Assembly (NCBI GenBank): GCA_900708905.1
Contig: CAADRB010000028.1
Location: 888,715 to 952,714, forward strand
Direction: 5' to 3'
Source: Hymenolepis diminuta
Taxonomy: Eukaryota > Platyhelminthes > Cestoda > Cyclophyllidea > Hymenolepididae
Length of the DNA: 64,000 nt
A model generated the notes under the pieces. That model saw only the letters and a program-made list of their open reading frames with translations, was not told where the DNA came from and did no database searches. The translations under genes were made by a program, and so were the position numbers. Shown piece by piece: positions 1-14,765 of the stretch. Numbering within the stretch: position 1 is the first letter of the stretch; every line of letters starts with the position of its first letter.

Positions 1-3000
1 AGTGAGAAAGGTGCGTACGAGCGTCTGAAAACCTCCGACTAAAAATAAACCACAAAATTCGCTTCAGTAGAGGTAGAGCATGGAGAGGATGGAGAGCAAA
101 TTAGAAATGGGTTAATTTCGTCAAGCTATATTGCTTTGAGCCAATAATGGCAAGAAAAATAAAAATAAAGGCCCTTGATTTTATTGAGCCAAATAAATAC
201 TAACAAATTAAACTCAACGGGGCAGATTCTATTTTTATCTCTGGATGAGCGATTCCCACAGATAGTCCTTGAGTTTCAAACCATTCTTATCAACTTGATG
301 CCACTCTCAACTCTTGACGTCTTGACTGTTAGTTGGGATGACATCCATCATCGACCCGGTAGTGAGTTGACCTTCAAAAATTAGCCTCACAGACAGAAAA
401 CAATTTTTGGTAAGATAATATAACGCCTTAGAAGTGATTACACAACTGTCTTCTCCCACCTCGGGCAAATACATCTGCAGACTAGTAATATCTAGTGGGT
501 ACCCAAGCTCTTAACATAGTAATCTAACCAGATCTTATTTTGCAAAATAATCCTTAATCCACATGGGATTAAGAAAATATTTCCGAATATTAAAGTGTTT
601 AAATACATTTGTCACTTTTATGCGACTAGATATACCCACTTGGAATTTTGCCATATTACATTTATTCAAATGATGAAAAGATCCTTATTTTAATACGGTT
701 TGGTTGGGAAAATATAAGGGACCTTCAAAATTACAGTCAAGAAAGAGTAATGCAACATATGATTTCTTCTTTAAAATTTGCGATTTTGATTCTCAATACT
801 TGAGAAACTAATTCTGGTTAGAGCTTAGTTTTCATAAGGATTGAAGAATAATTGCACTGGTCCTCGGTTTTCGTAGATGAAGCTTACCTCATTTGTATTG
901 TCATTTTATTTGAGATCATAATATTGTGTCATATCAAATTGAACAAGGTTGGAGCTTGGGATTGAGTCAACAACTCGCATCTCCATAGTTGCAGTGTATT
1001 TAGTTGATATAAGGTAAGAGCTGCAACTTTAATAAAATTGAGGGCAGTGATTTATAATTAAAAATAACGAAAAAAACAGTCCCTAAACAGTTATGATAGG
1101 GCGTTGTGATAAAGCTCAGGATGTCAGAGGCAGTTTTTGGTCAAATTTCGAAAAGACCGATGCGTAACTGTAAGAGCACTTGGAGGATATGAATTGCTCC
1201 AAGCTACGGAATTAAATCAATCTGTCAATAAGCTCAAAATATCGTGAAAATCATCTCACTTATGAACTTGAGAGTCGCATTATTGAATTTTGGGCATTCT
1301 ATCGTTATAGTAATCCTTTTGAAAATGTAGAAAACTCAGATTTTTCGGAATTCGAATAATGTAAGATTCGTGAAGTCATGGCTTCATTGCCAACTGCTTC
1401 GTTACTCTACCCCGCTTTCTTCCCTTATAACATTCAATTGCCATTCCCCTTACATTGATATATTTCCATGATTAAAACTTGTAAAAGTTACTTATAACGC
1501 CATGAGCAATAGCATTAATAAAATGGAAGATAGACACTGCGATTACGTCAATTACGTATTTATTTTTATAGCCTCACGTGACTGTATTCATCCATCAGAA
1601 CATCAATTATCCATTTAAGTGTTCCTGCATATGAAGGTTATAGTTTGACAGTGGTGTAATTCCTACGATACTTACACTCTAGTGGTTTTATTCCTATAGA
1701 CTATGTCAATATGTTGGCTTCATTAAGATAAAGTAGTGTGCTGCAAACTTTTGTCCTTTTCCTTTTTATTCCTATATTCTTTAAATACTACAGAGACCCG
1801 TAATTAAAGAGTCTTTAATTTAGGTGTCAGTGAAAGATGGAGAAAACTAACTGAGCTGGTGCTCCTAACGTCTGGCCGAACTCAGTTAATATAAGGTAAT
1901 AATTAGATGTAATGCAGAAAAAAATAATAGAAAAGAACTGAGAGGTAGCAGCAAATTTGTAAACAGTAAGTTCAAGTTGTGTTTCAGCGGAGAGTAAAGC
2001 ACAAAGCGTATGGGCTAGATGAGGATGAAATTGATAAACAGCTTAGAGATCAAAGAATGAATTAAACGAGCAAATATGGAAAGAAGGGAGTAGCGAATCA
2101 CAATAACAGAAGGGAAGTAAAATCGAAACAAAGCGATCAAATAAACTTAAATTTTGTTTCTAATTTTCTTAGGTACCACTCATTCAAATTATATGAAATC
2201 AGGCCAGTACTTATTAAAAACTCATAGCCATATGCCTTATCCGATTTCTTATTTTCTCTTAATGCGTGAGTTCCAAGAAACTTTGAAATTTGATCATAGA
2301 AATAAAGTTATTACGTGGATGCATACCATATTTTATTGGTCCTTCACCACTGTAAAGTTGAACAGCAAGCAAATGAAGTGTGAATGAAGTCTAAGGATGT
2401 AAATATATCTTTGATAATCTACCCATGCACACTGATGTTTGATGCTAATTTTGAATAAATCACGGTGGAAGCATCTTATCATCAATCTCTGGTGAAACTT
2501 ACCCCCAACTTAAAGTGAGCATATCTAGGAAGAGAATGCATAAAGTATAATTAGCTAATGCTAGTCTTATTTCGAAATTAAAATGGTGAACATTTTTTGG
2601 TGCTCTTTCTTCATGATGTGAGTACGTCACATCAAATAGGTATTTCGATTTTCCAAAGAATCTCACATATTCTTTGAGTGATTGCTCTTTTTAACTCAAC
2701 ACATTACCAGTCAACATTGAACTTGAGAGGAATTAGCTTGAATTAACTTACGAATTGGACAATAGAACACGTAGTTTTCACATTCTAATACCTTGAATAG
2801 AGAGCTCCGTGGGGCTTTTCAGTTTATTTTGATATCCTTTTCCATCTTTGATTTAGTTCCGATGGTAATATTCATGCAAAAACTTTTCCCTCATTTCGTT
2901 GAGTGACCTTAAATTTTAAATAATTGTTTGAAAGCGCAGATACGATAGTGCGAAAGATATGAAGAGTGGAAAATTTATTCTTTAAACGCTTGTTGAATCC

Positions 3001-6000
3001 GACTTGAGGATTTTTCTGCATAATTGCATCTTAGCTTCTACCATGAGAAATAACATTGGCCATTAATTGATAAATGAAGATCTACGGCCGGATGCTGTTT
3101 ATTTCATTTGTCATGCCCAAACTAGGAGTACAGATGTCAAGGGCAATACTCGACCGCAAACTGATATCGACGAAAAATCAGCAAAGATACCACCTGAGGG
3201 ATACAATGTCCATATTTGAAAAAAGCATGTGTAAACCGCCAAACACCTTGGTACTGAAGAATTGAAAATGGTCTCTAAACTTTGCAAGCCTAAATGGATG
3301 CACACACGACGCAGAGTGGACTAGAGGGAATCTAGCAAAATAAGATATACTCATCTTCAGGTCAAGTGCTGTCGCTTTCGGTCTTCTAAATGCTGTGATT
3401 CACCTGTCCGTACGGTAACGTTTTGGGAACAACGTAAAAAGTCCCTTAAGATCCCAGAGAGAACAAGACTAGTTTATATCACTTAGTTTTATTTTGTGTT
3501 ATTTACAATTGATTAGATAAACAAACTAGATACCTACTCAAGTCGCCGTGTCTCAGAGTTTATTATTTGACTCGACACTGATAAATGGATGCACAGGTCC
3601 TTTAACAGTTTGTCATTTGTATCTCAATTTCAGACTCCTTTACTCTGTTACCTTGTCAAAAACTTTAGTTTACTTGTTGCAAAGCCTAAATCTTCTGCGG
3701 GTTTGTTTGTAAAATGAAGCTCTGTCTATTTTAATAATAGAGTGTCCCGTTTCTGCCGATCCGATCAGTTTGCCCACTAGATATTAGCTAGTCTACAACC
3801 AACTCAGATCAGAAGTGAAAGTTAAATCAAAATTGCCGTTATTTCAAGATTAAGTATGTGTAAATGCAAGCTATCTTCGCATTATTGATGTTGAAATCAA
3901 AACACGGTGGACCAATGACGGTTTTTGCTCCATTAACTGTCAAGCTATCAAGAGCGATGCGTGCACATATTTTGATAAGGCCGATGGACAAGACAAATTA
4001 GACAACTTGTGGGAATGGATTATCCCGAAACAAAATGACAGCAAGATGTGTTTGTTGGCTTCCAACAAGTTCCCTATTATATGGGCTTTCAGCTAGAACC
4101 TATTTTAATGTGTGACACCGATCGTTAAATGATCAACTCCCTAATTCTAAATTCATTATCTATTTGTGGGGTTGGATCATAATTCTTAATTCTTCTACGT
4201 GGCGGGTTATTAACATTTTTCTTGCCAATTTTCATTATCACTGATCAGATTAACTGAAAACTCATTGCCTTTTTCATTTAAACAGCGTTCAGTTCTAAGG
4301 AAAGCTATAGTATAGGATGTCCGCCTTTCCCAAATTATGCTTGGATCATTATTATTATTATATTATCAACGATAGTTAATCATATTCTACTTAATTATGC
4401 GAATCCTTTCTTGTCGCCTCCCGAATTGATCGATATCAATAATGGCAGCCACAATGAGACAGAGAACACATTTCGTCAGCTTGTTAGTTACATGCTTCAA
4501 AAAATAGGTTACGAATAACTTTGGAGGTAAGGAATTAAATACTCTATTCCAAATTCACAAGGATTAACCTCCTCCATTGTTATTCGCGCACCACAGTACG
4601 CTTAAAGTAAAAGAGATTGGAGAAGGAAAATTCAAGGGGGCAGAGTAATATAATTCTCAATATAAAATGTATACTAGCTAGAAAACAGGGACTTATAAAC
4701 ATAGGTCAAAGGGTTGACAAACTACCTTCTAGAGGTAGTTAATAGGTTACACTATGAAACCTTCAATCTGACTCAGTGACATTTAACAATGTTACCCCAC
4801 TTGAGGTAAAACTAAAAGAGAAAGTTGAAAAGCGCGACTTATGTAAAATTACTGGAGGATAATTTTAGAATAATTTTCCTGATTAAACCGAAAATACCTC
4901 GCAAGAGAGGCCCTGAATTAGGAATTGCCAACATAATAAAACAACTTGTTATTGCCTTTCACAGATTTATGAATCCTCTTATCACCAGATTGAGAGAAGA
5001 CAGAATTTATCAGTTTTTCTTGAGTGAGCAGAGGGAAAGCTCCAGAATCGTAGATATACAGCCGTAGGATGAATTGAATCATACCCAAAACAAAGGAAAT
5101 AAAGTAGAACAATAAGTTAAATCGACAGGCGAATTGAAGTAACCATTAAACGAAATAAGAGGATAAGGTCACTTTATTCGAATAAAAGTTATTTATTGAT
5201 TATAATATTTTAACATATTCTCACTTATTTTGAAATAAGTATACAAGATCTTGCCATAACTTAATTGATTATCTTTACTAAATAAACGAATGAAAATTCT
5301 GAGGAGAGTAAATTACCGAGTCTTTTAACATTTTTGTGTGCTGCTTCGTCTAGGTGGAAAAGAAAGTACTTAAAATAAATTTTCGCTTCTATTAAATTCC
5401 ATAGATTCCAGAACTTGCAGTCAAGAATGACAGTTGGTTTCATTTAGGAAATGGGGAGCTCGATAGTTTAATGTAATAACTTATAGATTTGCATATTCTT
5501 GATGGTGGAGTTATTTAACCACCTATTGAAAGTGGAGTTCCCCTCCTATTCTTGATAGAAAGCCGGTAAACACGTCCTAAGGCGACATAATTTAAATTAT
5601 GAACTATTTTTAAGCCACTAGCGTGATAGAAGTAAATTCATAACCTTTCATCCAGAGTGGGCCAAGTGGGAAGTCTAATCACTGGAGGTCAGGTGGCTAT
5701 TAGATGAATAGGATCATGTACTAAGCTTATCGTTGCTGGCTGTGGGTGGTAATTTGCGGTCATTAGGCCAATTGTAATTCATACTCCCCAAGTTGTCTCC
5801 AAGTCGCGCGTCATCCTTATCAATATGTGTATCTGTTATACTCACGACACATCGACAGCCTTTTAACGAACAGTGTTCTAGTCGTGTTGGTGCTTACGTG
5901 CTCACTGGGAAGGTCATAGATCAATGAACGGAATGATCAACTATGCTAAATAACACTTACCATAAGATATTCAGAAAAGTGGAAGTTTTTACAAAAATTT

Positions 6001-8339
6001 CATTCTGTCCAGGATGTTTCAGAACACGATTTTCTTTAACAGTTTTGAGAATAAATGTTCTCGTAGGAAGGAAACTTTTTTTAATTTTTGATTATCCATA
6101 ATGGTAGAAGGTTCTAACTTAACATGAATCAGTAAGAAAGAAGGACTATGGCCGAATGCATTTTTTAATTGTGCGTGTAAGCAGAAGTGTGATGCAGTTT
6201 TGATGTTTATCTCTGAAATTTTCTGTATGAAACTGATAGGCTAAATAATATCATCAATTAACTACCTACAGTAGGTTGAAATGCACTAGGAATGTCAGAG
6301 AAGTGCTAGAATTCTATCATTATTAATAGATATTCGCAGTAAATTTGACACATGTAGAGACAAGCCTAAAAAAAGTATCGAAATTCACTGAAAGACTTAG
6401 CTGGGCCAAGTGTGCTTTTACAAGCACATGCCCGAAGAAGCAATTTTTCTGTTAGGATAGCTTGTATGTTCCTTGATTGTCTGTCCTTAAAAAAATAAAA
6501 TATATCGAATTTTCAAACATTTTCAAAGGAACAGACCTCTGTAAGAACTTTCGATCAGGTAAAATGAAAAATTTTTCATTGAAATCGTAAAAAGGCCAGC
6601 TTTAATGATTTAGCTTTGTTAAAATCAAATCCAACAAACATTTTTTTACAACTTCCGTATCCCTCGCATCACTCCCTTAATTTAAATGCTTCGAATTTCA
6701 ACCTAAAACAGGACGTGGCTATCTGAACAATGTCGCCAAAATTCTGTGAAATGGCACGCAGTCAGTGAAACAGATCTTTAGATAAAACCTGAATTCTATT
6801 TATCACTGGTCGCAGGTGAAATACATTTATAACCACAGCTGACTCAGGTGCATTAGAATTTATAGGCTGAATTGTTTCAAATTCAATATATTATACTAAT
6901 CTTTTCAAATCATGGATCGTCGAAGGTGAATAGAACGGAAAACAGTTTTGTCCAGGATAAGAATCAACTATCAAGAACGGCGTGTGGCAGCATGTTGATA
7001 AAAGTGACTCTCTACCGGATATAAATTTCTCATACTGAGACAGACTCCGCGGCATCAGGTGTTTAAAGTTGTCAATCTAATAGAATGTCTTAGGTCTTTT
7101 CCTCTAAGCTCACTTTATTCAGAACAAACTAACTGGAAGTCGTTAAGGAACGATACAGTAATCTAAATAGGGAAGAAATTAAAGTCATTGACCATAGTGT
7201 AAAAGTATGAAATTGAAGCCAAGTGAATGCGTTTATTAAGAGATTAACAGCCAGATATTGAAATTATGTAGCAACATTTCTATTTGTGCTGGGAAGTTTT
7301 AACGATTCTTGGTAAGGTAAAAATATTAGTTGACGCTTGTTTCATAAGGTCTGTTATTTACTAATCACTAAAGTAGGGGATTACACCGAGTGTTAGAGCC
7401 CGTATGCATAAGTTAATATGTATCACATTAAGCATTTGATATGTTCTTAGGAGAAATAATATAAATCGGAGTCAAACATGCATTAGAGAACTTGGAAGAG
7501 TAAAAAATGGTTAATGTAGAGAATTGTCATATATAGACGTTTGCCTATTGGACACGTTCGTAAGATTACACACCAAGGGATACACAAACGAGCGAAAGTA
7601 AACTATTGCTATATAACATATTATTAAAGGTAGCAACTGGTCTTAGAGTTATGAAAGGGTATGCTTCAGATGATAGTGTCAGTGAAAATCCAATTCACTG
7701 TGATTTTTGTCGAATAATTGTTCATGTTACCTGTCATTCAAATAAATAATTGTAGATTTTAATCAGTCTAATTCCATAGATAGATGAGTCAATGGAAAGA
7801 AACAATCCAAAATGAACAATTTCACTTTTGTTTTTCGTAGTCAATGGCTATTATTAAACATTCTTCCTTATGAAAATTTCTTATCACTTTATTTTTAGAA
7901 TGTAGTATCATATACTGATTTAATTTCTCAATAATATTAACCATACCCGTTGAGGATAGCTTCTTTATATTCTGATTGAAAACACTCCTTCTGCCACTAA
8001 ACTGTTATTCGCTGTAAGAGCGACGATGACTGTTGAATGATTGACCATATACTGTAGACATTCAGTTCAAATGTCTTAAAATTAATATAATGAAACTAAT
8101 TGATTTCAGTTAATTTCTGGATGACTCATTTCAACTAGCTACGGCATATCCTTTCCTGATTCTGCATTGCAAGCTAACAATGACAACTCTGACCCAAACC
8201 ACATCTCCCTCAACAAATATGCATAAACTCTTACACTTTATCACTTTCTTATACAGAATTTTAGGAGTTATATTGTGGGACTAAACAGTAAAAATTTTGG
8301 TTTTTAGTTTCAGGTGAGTAATTTTTTAGCAATCTCGAT
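1..8339. other. AT-rich non-coding stretch
   Basis: Apart from the repeat copy at about 2815-2965, I see nothing here that I can support as a gene. Open frames are short (under 85 codons), low-complexity and lack conserved motifs or in-phase splice partners. Confidence 0.6.
2815..2965 (+). repeat. Third copy of the intron-10 dispersed repeat
   Basis: TTTGATTTAGTTCC at about 2849, TTCATGCAAAAACTTTTCCC, CATTTCGTTGAGTGACCTT and TTGAAAGCGC follow the same order as in the repeats at 40205 and 40555. A nearby AGAGAGCTC word (about 2800) also recurs upstream of the copy at 40555, so the repeat may extend left. Confidence 0.45.
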
Positions 8340-8860
8340 ATATTGAAGGATGAATCCCTTCGTCTCCGAAATATTTATCCTGTCATCGCTAATCACCAAA
8401 ATTTGATTATCTCGTCCTCATAGTAATGTCTGTAACCTTTTAACCTTTCCTGTGACCCCAAGCACTCTATGGATAAACATCATGTGTCCTCAACTGGCCT
8501 ATTTTTATCGATCGGAAAAGCAAAGCATACCTCGGATGATAGTTGCAGAGACATCGCTTAGCCGGCTATATTATTAACCAGTCCTGCCTGCACTGCCCCT
8601 TCTTTTTCCTACAATCGTCACGTCCAATTAAAGCGCATATACAGTTATGTCCTCATGCGCGATTATAAATAGCCTTCCACTACACACATATACATGCAGA
8701 AGACTATCGCTTGCAAACACATCTTCCTTCGCTCCATCCTTTTCCCTCGATTCTCTATTCCCCTTGGGACTCCGTACTGGGGTTTTGTTCAATACATCTT
8801 GGACTAATCAGTTTTTCTGTTCCGTTTATTTTGCTGTTAGCTACTACTCTAACCGCTACA
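8340..8860 (+). repeat. LTR-like dispersed repeat, copy A
   Basis: About 520 bases align collinearly with 45905-46465. Shared blocks in order: TCACCAAAATTT then ATTATCTCGTCCTCATA (8393 on), GTGACCCCA, GGATAAACATC, a TGTCCTCAA...GGCCTATTTT block, ACCTCGGA, TTTTTCCTAC, CGTCCAATTAAA, ATGTCCTCA, a TATAAAT box (8664-8670), a pyrimidine-rich stretch with CACATC(T/C)TCCTTCG, and GATACATC- or AATACATC-like sequence. A TATA box inside a repeat, about 270 bases from its left part and followed by a CA-rich start region, is the organisation of a retrotransposon LTR or TRIM. No internal gag/pol region or primer-binding site was found beside it, so it may be a solo LTR. Short open frames at 8647-8980 fall inside the repeat and are not genes. 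Confidence 0.6.
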
Positions 8861-11020
8861 ATATCCACTTGTTTTGGCATAAATGCATACCAAATTTGTT
8901 CTTATATAGCTAAAGATATTTTTTGCAAGATTGATAGTTTTAGAAGCACAAAATCACTGATCACCTCTTTTTTTCACTAACTCCCATTTAGCACAGTTGA
9001 ATTTTAAGCTTCAGTTTCAAATCATTTTGTAATATCGTCTGGTAATTCCTGAAATGATGCATCGGCTACGGTCAACTTGTAGTGACCTTATCTATCATCT
9101 ACTTTATATATTATCTCGATTCTTTAATCAATATTTATCCAGTTTATTGCTCTGCTGCATGGTTGCGAGTATAAATTATCACTTGTTATTCAAGTAGCTT
9201 TTCGATTTTTTCCGCTATATGAAGCCTTTTTTTGTGGTCGCTGAGTTTGTGCAACTGGAAAGGTTACTACCTTTGTTCGTTTTCTCAATCTCATATTAGT
9301 ATCTTCTAATCTGGAGCTCCGCTAATTGAAAACTCTGACCTTGCAGCAAACTAAAGAGCATACCAAGGAGCTGCTAGTACATCCCACTTTATTAATTTCG
9401 CTAGGATTATTTATATAAATGAAAGCCCACGACCGACTAGAGAAGATTAAATAATCGAAGGATCGATAAGAGTTTTTGCTTATGTTATATATGTAGGTCA
9501 AACATCAAGAACAGCATGGATATGCCTGCTTCTTATCAATAGAAAACTATATGCGGATGATCTTAATCAGCTTAAACAACTTTATTAACTTGGTCTGGTG
9601 AAGTCTTCTATGTATTGGTTATGTCAGCTTAAAACCAGAGGAAGCGTCTTGAAAACTAGGTATGTGACATAGAAATCAATTTTATGCATTTCTTCAGCAG
9701 TAAGCTGAGCATTTTATTTTGGCACATCCTGACTAACGAATTAATTTATTTATTAATTATAAACTTTGCTGAAAAGTTTGATGAATGAATAACTAATTAA
9801 TTTAACATAGTAAAACTATTGTTTTATTAATTTAGATAACTTAGTAATACACCTAAAATAAGCTACTTTTAAGTCATTTTTAGGCAGCATATATCAACAT
9901 AGACAAGAGAAAGGGTAAAACATTACCCATGTACCGTGAGTAGGTTGAGGTTATAAGCAGGTTTGTATAGAGTAGTACTAAAGTGCTATCCACGAAACCT
10001 AATCCATCGTATTGACTTTATGATCAAGCATAATGCTTAATTATATATTGCATAATCTTTTAATTTTGGGTCTTACCGCTTTTTAACATGTAATTATGGG
10101 CTATTAATACCCTTTGTTTGATGAAGCTTCTTTGATTTATTTTAAAAAGAGGAAAAGAAGACACTTTCTGCTTTCTAAATCAGCTTAAATTTAAATCCCT
10201 TTCATTACACTGTTAAGGTTGATGCATTAACATATTAATACTTAATGTTCCCAAATTAACCAAAAATTTTGATTTCATTCATTATATTTACGGTTTGAAA
10301 ATCTGTAAAATTTCGCGTATTTATCTGAAGTGGTTGCCCACTTTCTTCTAAAAGTAAGGAAGGATTGAATTTCGTCAACAGAGGAATCGCTTTCTCTTTT
10401 AGACTCTCTTCAGACAAGTCAAATTCTGACTGTATAAAAGTTCCTTATTCCTAAAATGACAAGTAAAAGGTGGGATAATAGCAAATGTTATCAAAATGTC
10501 TGCTACCGAACGATGATTTGGGAGACAACTATCAGGTGGTTACAAGGAGATCTAGCCATCATTTAATCCACTGTTTTAATTCGTGTTATAAACTGCCATA
10601 TGGACTCGTAGGTAATCCAGCAAGTAGCATACTTGACAGTACGAACATCTTCGTATTTTGGCCGAAGTACAGTTATTTGGATGTATAAAAGAGATAGGAA
10701 GAAGTCAATCCTACTCATATCGCTTTTCGAGCAGAAAGTTTTTATTTGCGGTCAGATATTGGGATCCTAGATGTCCTGCTGCTTATTAAAGAATTCCGGG
10801 CCTGGAGAACTACTCTTCAATTATCAGTTTTCTTTGCGGAAGACAATAAGTACAGTTATGCATATATTCAGAAAAAATGTCTGGCTTCCTAGCCATCTCG
10901 ATATTATCCCACTTTTCTATTAATCTTATTGTCAATGAAAATTGCAAAACCTTTTGGATGTTTTAATTTTGAAGTTGCCTTCGGAAACGCGAAAATTGCC
11001 CAGTTATAGATGAAACGGAA

Positions 11021-11050
11021 GGATGGAGGAGTTGGAGGGGGAGGGGGGGA
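11021..11050 (+). other. G-rich purine tract, possible G-quadruplex
   Basis: About 30 bases almost entirely of A and G, with runs GGGGG and GGGGGGG. It stands out in the AT-rich background. Whether it folds, or has a role, cannot be told from sequence; no gene is near. Confidence 0.4.
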
Positions 11051-14000
11051 GTTTCGAATTGAAGTATGCAATGAAGTCAGAAAACCGGGAGTCTTAATTT
11101 CTTTGACTTTCGAAGCAATTTGGTATTCAGTTTTTCATAAGGGGTATATTTCGCTTTGTAATATCAAAATAATCAATTAAACTAATGAATTAATACAAAA
11201 TGACTAAGATTGTGAACGGAAGTACAAATAATATTTCATATCTGGAAAATTCAACATATTACGTAAATCTTACGTCATGGCGTGTTTTCCCCACTGGCCG
11301 TGTGCTTAAATAATTTTCCGCTTGCTTTTTTAAATTTTGTAACTAAAACTTTTTATCTTCTTGAATAAATGAGTTCCAACACAGAATTCTAGTAAGTGAA
11401 CCAAAAGATACCATGCTTGAAATGTGTACGCATTGCTTATAGAAATGAGGAAAGAAAAATGAAAAGCCAAACATTGAACTACCATTTTGGGTGTGGCAGC
11501 GTTAATATTTTTCTGTTTGCCTAAGAAATAGTAAACAGTTAACTGCAAAATCCAGTGGAAATATATAATTACAAATAGGAATCGAAAATTATTATCTAAT
11601 GGAACAGTGTCAAATAATAACTCGACCTAAATATAATGAATAATTACATAATTGTGGATTGAATTAATGGTAATAATAATACCAGGAACAGGTTTTAAGC
11701 CTTTCACAAGGTTTCAGTTTCCGAAACCATACCACTCATACGCTATAGTGTGTGAAATTTATACAGTTCAAGGTATGTTAAAGATCCTCTTGATCTTCCA
11801 TTTATCTTTTTACACAATTATTCCTGGTTAGACTTAGTATCTGTGTGCGGACTTATTACCTTTGTAAGTGCCATTTTTTCAATATTAAAACCAGATTTGT
11901 CCAAAGATTAGGAAGTTAATCATAAGGATCTGATTCTTGAAAAGTGAAGACTTCTCACGAACTGAAGTTGTGCTTAGAACTTTAGAATACTTTAGAATAT
12001 CACTCAGGTGGACCATTATAAAGCTACAACTACTCAAACAAGAAGAATACTCATAGCTCAAAAAACTTCTTTTTGGGAAAAATATTTGCTTATGTAGAAG
12101 TGGATACGTAGTAAATGATCGGCTGCCCGACTTGTAAATAATCGAAACCATAATTGCTTCGGTGTTGGTCTTAGATTTCCAGGTGTGAGCGTAGAAATCC
12201 AATATTCGATAATTCATTTCGAAAGGGATGAAGCTTATGAGTTTCGCTCAAATATCTAGTTAGCCTTTGCAGAATTCCACTCCCATTTTCTTAGCTGGAG
12301 ATTAAAAAATCAGCATCAACTGAGATTTGCAGTCCTTATTATTATAACCGATGAGAAATTCAAATATTTAAATAAATTTCAACCATGGAAATGCTGCTGA
12401 GCACTGGGGATAGGGAAGATCCAACGAGAAATGAAATTAAGGGGCGATTGGCAGTAGACTTTAAAGTCAGGTTATCAGAGGTCGAATCAAGTGAGTTACT
12501 CGTTTTCTCCCTGATGTCCTTCTTTTTCAAGTTCCATGATATGATCCCAAGGTTCTTGGAGGATTTTATGTCGTCGATAATTAGGAATTTTTGATCAGTT
12601 ACCTTTAGAGTGCTTGGTCATGCTAACACGAGCATGGGTTTCTATTACAGCCAGGAGACGTTTTTGGAAGGTCGGTTTTTCCTGTCGTGAACCATGCACC
12701 TGCATATTAACCTGGGTGGTCATGATACCTACCGCAGCCGATGCTGAGAAATCCTCATCTTAACGTACGTAGCCAGCGTATTGATCTTTTTACGCGGTTT
12801 CGTTCTATTTGTAACGGAATTTCATTTTCGGAATTTGTGTTTTATTTGATCCCGATATTATTTATTATTTAGAAGTTTTGCTTCCGCTGCGATTTTCAAA
12901 TACTAAAAAATAAAAGAATTAAGCTTAAGTTATAGAGCCCATTGTACAGTTTCATGAATATTGGACGGTTTAGATAATAAGCCCATAAACTAGAAATTTG
13001 CTTTCTAACCACCGCGTTCTAGATATTCAACAAATAATTAGAGTGACTCCCCTCAACGGTTTGTGTTGATTTCGTTTAATGATGATAATATATACATACA
13101 TATAGACGAGGTCATAGGGCATAGATTTTAACACATGGCTAACGTCAAAAGATAGTGTAAGAAGACTCCTTGAGGAGGTCAGGAGAATGTTGTGACCTTA
13201 TTTGAATTATACAATTTACTTGAGTATTTAATATTCACTTGAGTTTTGATTTTGTGATATGATCCCCTAGCGTAGAAATGGAATGACCAGAATTACAGCA
13301 AACCCTGGCCAACTCAGAGTATCCTTCACTGTACATCTTTTACCCCTTCGCCGAAGGGTCAGTGACCTATATTCGTCATGTCCTTAAATAAACCTGGTGG
13401 TGTATTCCACCCATCTTTTTAACCCAGAAACCTTACACACCTCTACTTACCTATCCTTCATCAACCTATCGTAATTCCTTGAATCTTGAACGAACTTTGA
13501 TCGCCACAATCCTCTCTTCCTCGATTTTGCTGTGTGAGGAAGATCGTAATAAGTAATAAATTAGATAAAATTAATATCTTTCTTCAATTTAAACTGGCAT
13601 AATTAGACTGTACGCGTGGTGTACGACCTATTTCAACATGTCAGGATTGATTCAAGAAAGTGATGTGTAATTTTGGAATTGAGGACTTGGATACGACTTA
13701 TTATTAATGTCAGCGGTCTTTCCTTATGACTCAGGCTCCTAAATTATTACATTCGCATATCAATGTTAAACGTCATCACTTACTTCAAATAAAATGAGAT
13801 GTAGCGAGATAACTTTTGATTTAAAAATTTATTTTAATAATCGAGAATAGGATATTTTCTCAGTAAGATCGTTACCGTAATTGGAGGAATTATATTCGTA
13901 TTTAAATGAGTGACAATAATTGAAAGAAACAAATTCGCGAGAATTTATATTTAACTCTTGCGCCGGCATTTAATCACTCGACTTATGATTAATTAGATCA

Positions 14001-14599
14001 TGTTGACAACAGTCAACTCGAAATGATGTTTCTACCACATTTGAAGAATTCGAATGCATTAGAATTTAATAAATGGGCAAAAATACCGAAAAGATTTCTA
14101 CCGCTAATTTTCTAGCATGTTCTTTTTACGTAGTTCTCAAAGGTAGCCTTGGGAAATGAGAGCTCAAAAACACTCCAAGAAATTTCTTCTGGCTTGAAGT
14201 CCTGGGGATTTTAGATTGACCCATTTTTCCTAAAATGTGAATTCTCATTTTGACAAGCAACCGGCAAAGGTAGCTCAAAGCTACAGAGTCTGTCTATGAG
14301 TATTTCTCATTTGTGACCTTTAATATGCGGGCCCAAGGTTGACAATTCGTCCAGTCAAAAAATGATCAATCGTATGTCGGTGAGGTTGACCTTCAAACGT
14401 CAGTCATATGAAGATGGCTTAATAATCACTGTGGGAAAACATGTGTTTTCTTTGAGTAACAGCACTTCTCCTCCCTCCTGCTTTTACTAAGAGTAGTTAC
14501 AACTCAAAGAGACTTATTCTTCGTTAAAAGTAAATGCTATCAAACACCTCTTTAGATAAAACGGATTTTTCATCTGATAACTCTCAAGCTTACGAATTT

Positions 14600-14765
14600 A
14601 ACATCGCTTATCTTGATTTTAGGGTTAACGTTAGGGTGCCTCCCTATTGAGAAAATCGAATTCTATCACACATTTTTATTATCTTTTGTGGCTGGCCATT
14701 CCGCCGAGGGACGTCGAACCCACTACATCAGTCATTACACATGAGTACGTTAACCGCCACTAAAT
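14600..14765 (-). mobile_element. tRNA-derived SINE-like element, copy 2
   Basis: Read on the minus strand, an A-box-like TAGTGGCGGTTAACGTACT begins near 14762 and a good B box, GGGTTCGACGTCC, occupies 14721-14709. The spacing is the same as in the copy at 41584. Downstream, GGAATGGCCAGCCAC and ATTCGATTTTCTCAATAGGGA parallel the body of that copy. This B box is closer to the tRNA consensus than the one in copy 1. Both copies are diverged and probably old. The 3' boundary is uncertain. Confidence 0.57.

Noticed and set aside
8647..8980. Two overlapping open frames of 88-89 codons
   Set aside because: They lie inside and just past the LTR-like repeat, have no conserved motifs, and the equivalent frames are not kept in the copy at 45905.
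11885..12217. 110-codon minus-strand open frame
   Set aside because: No recognised domain, Ser-rich and low-complexity composition, and no splice partner. Likely chance in AT-rich DNA.
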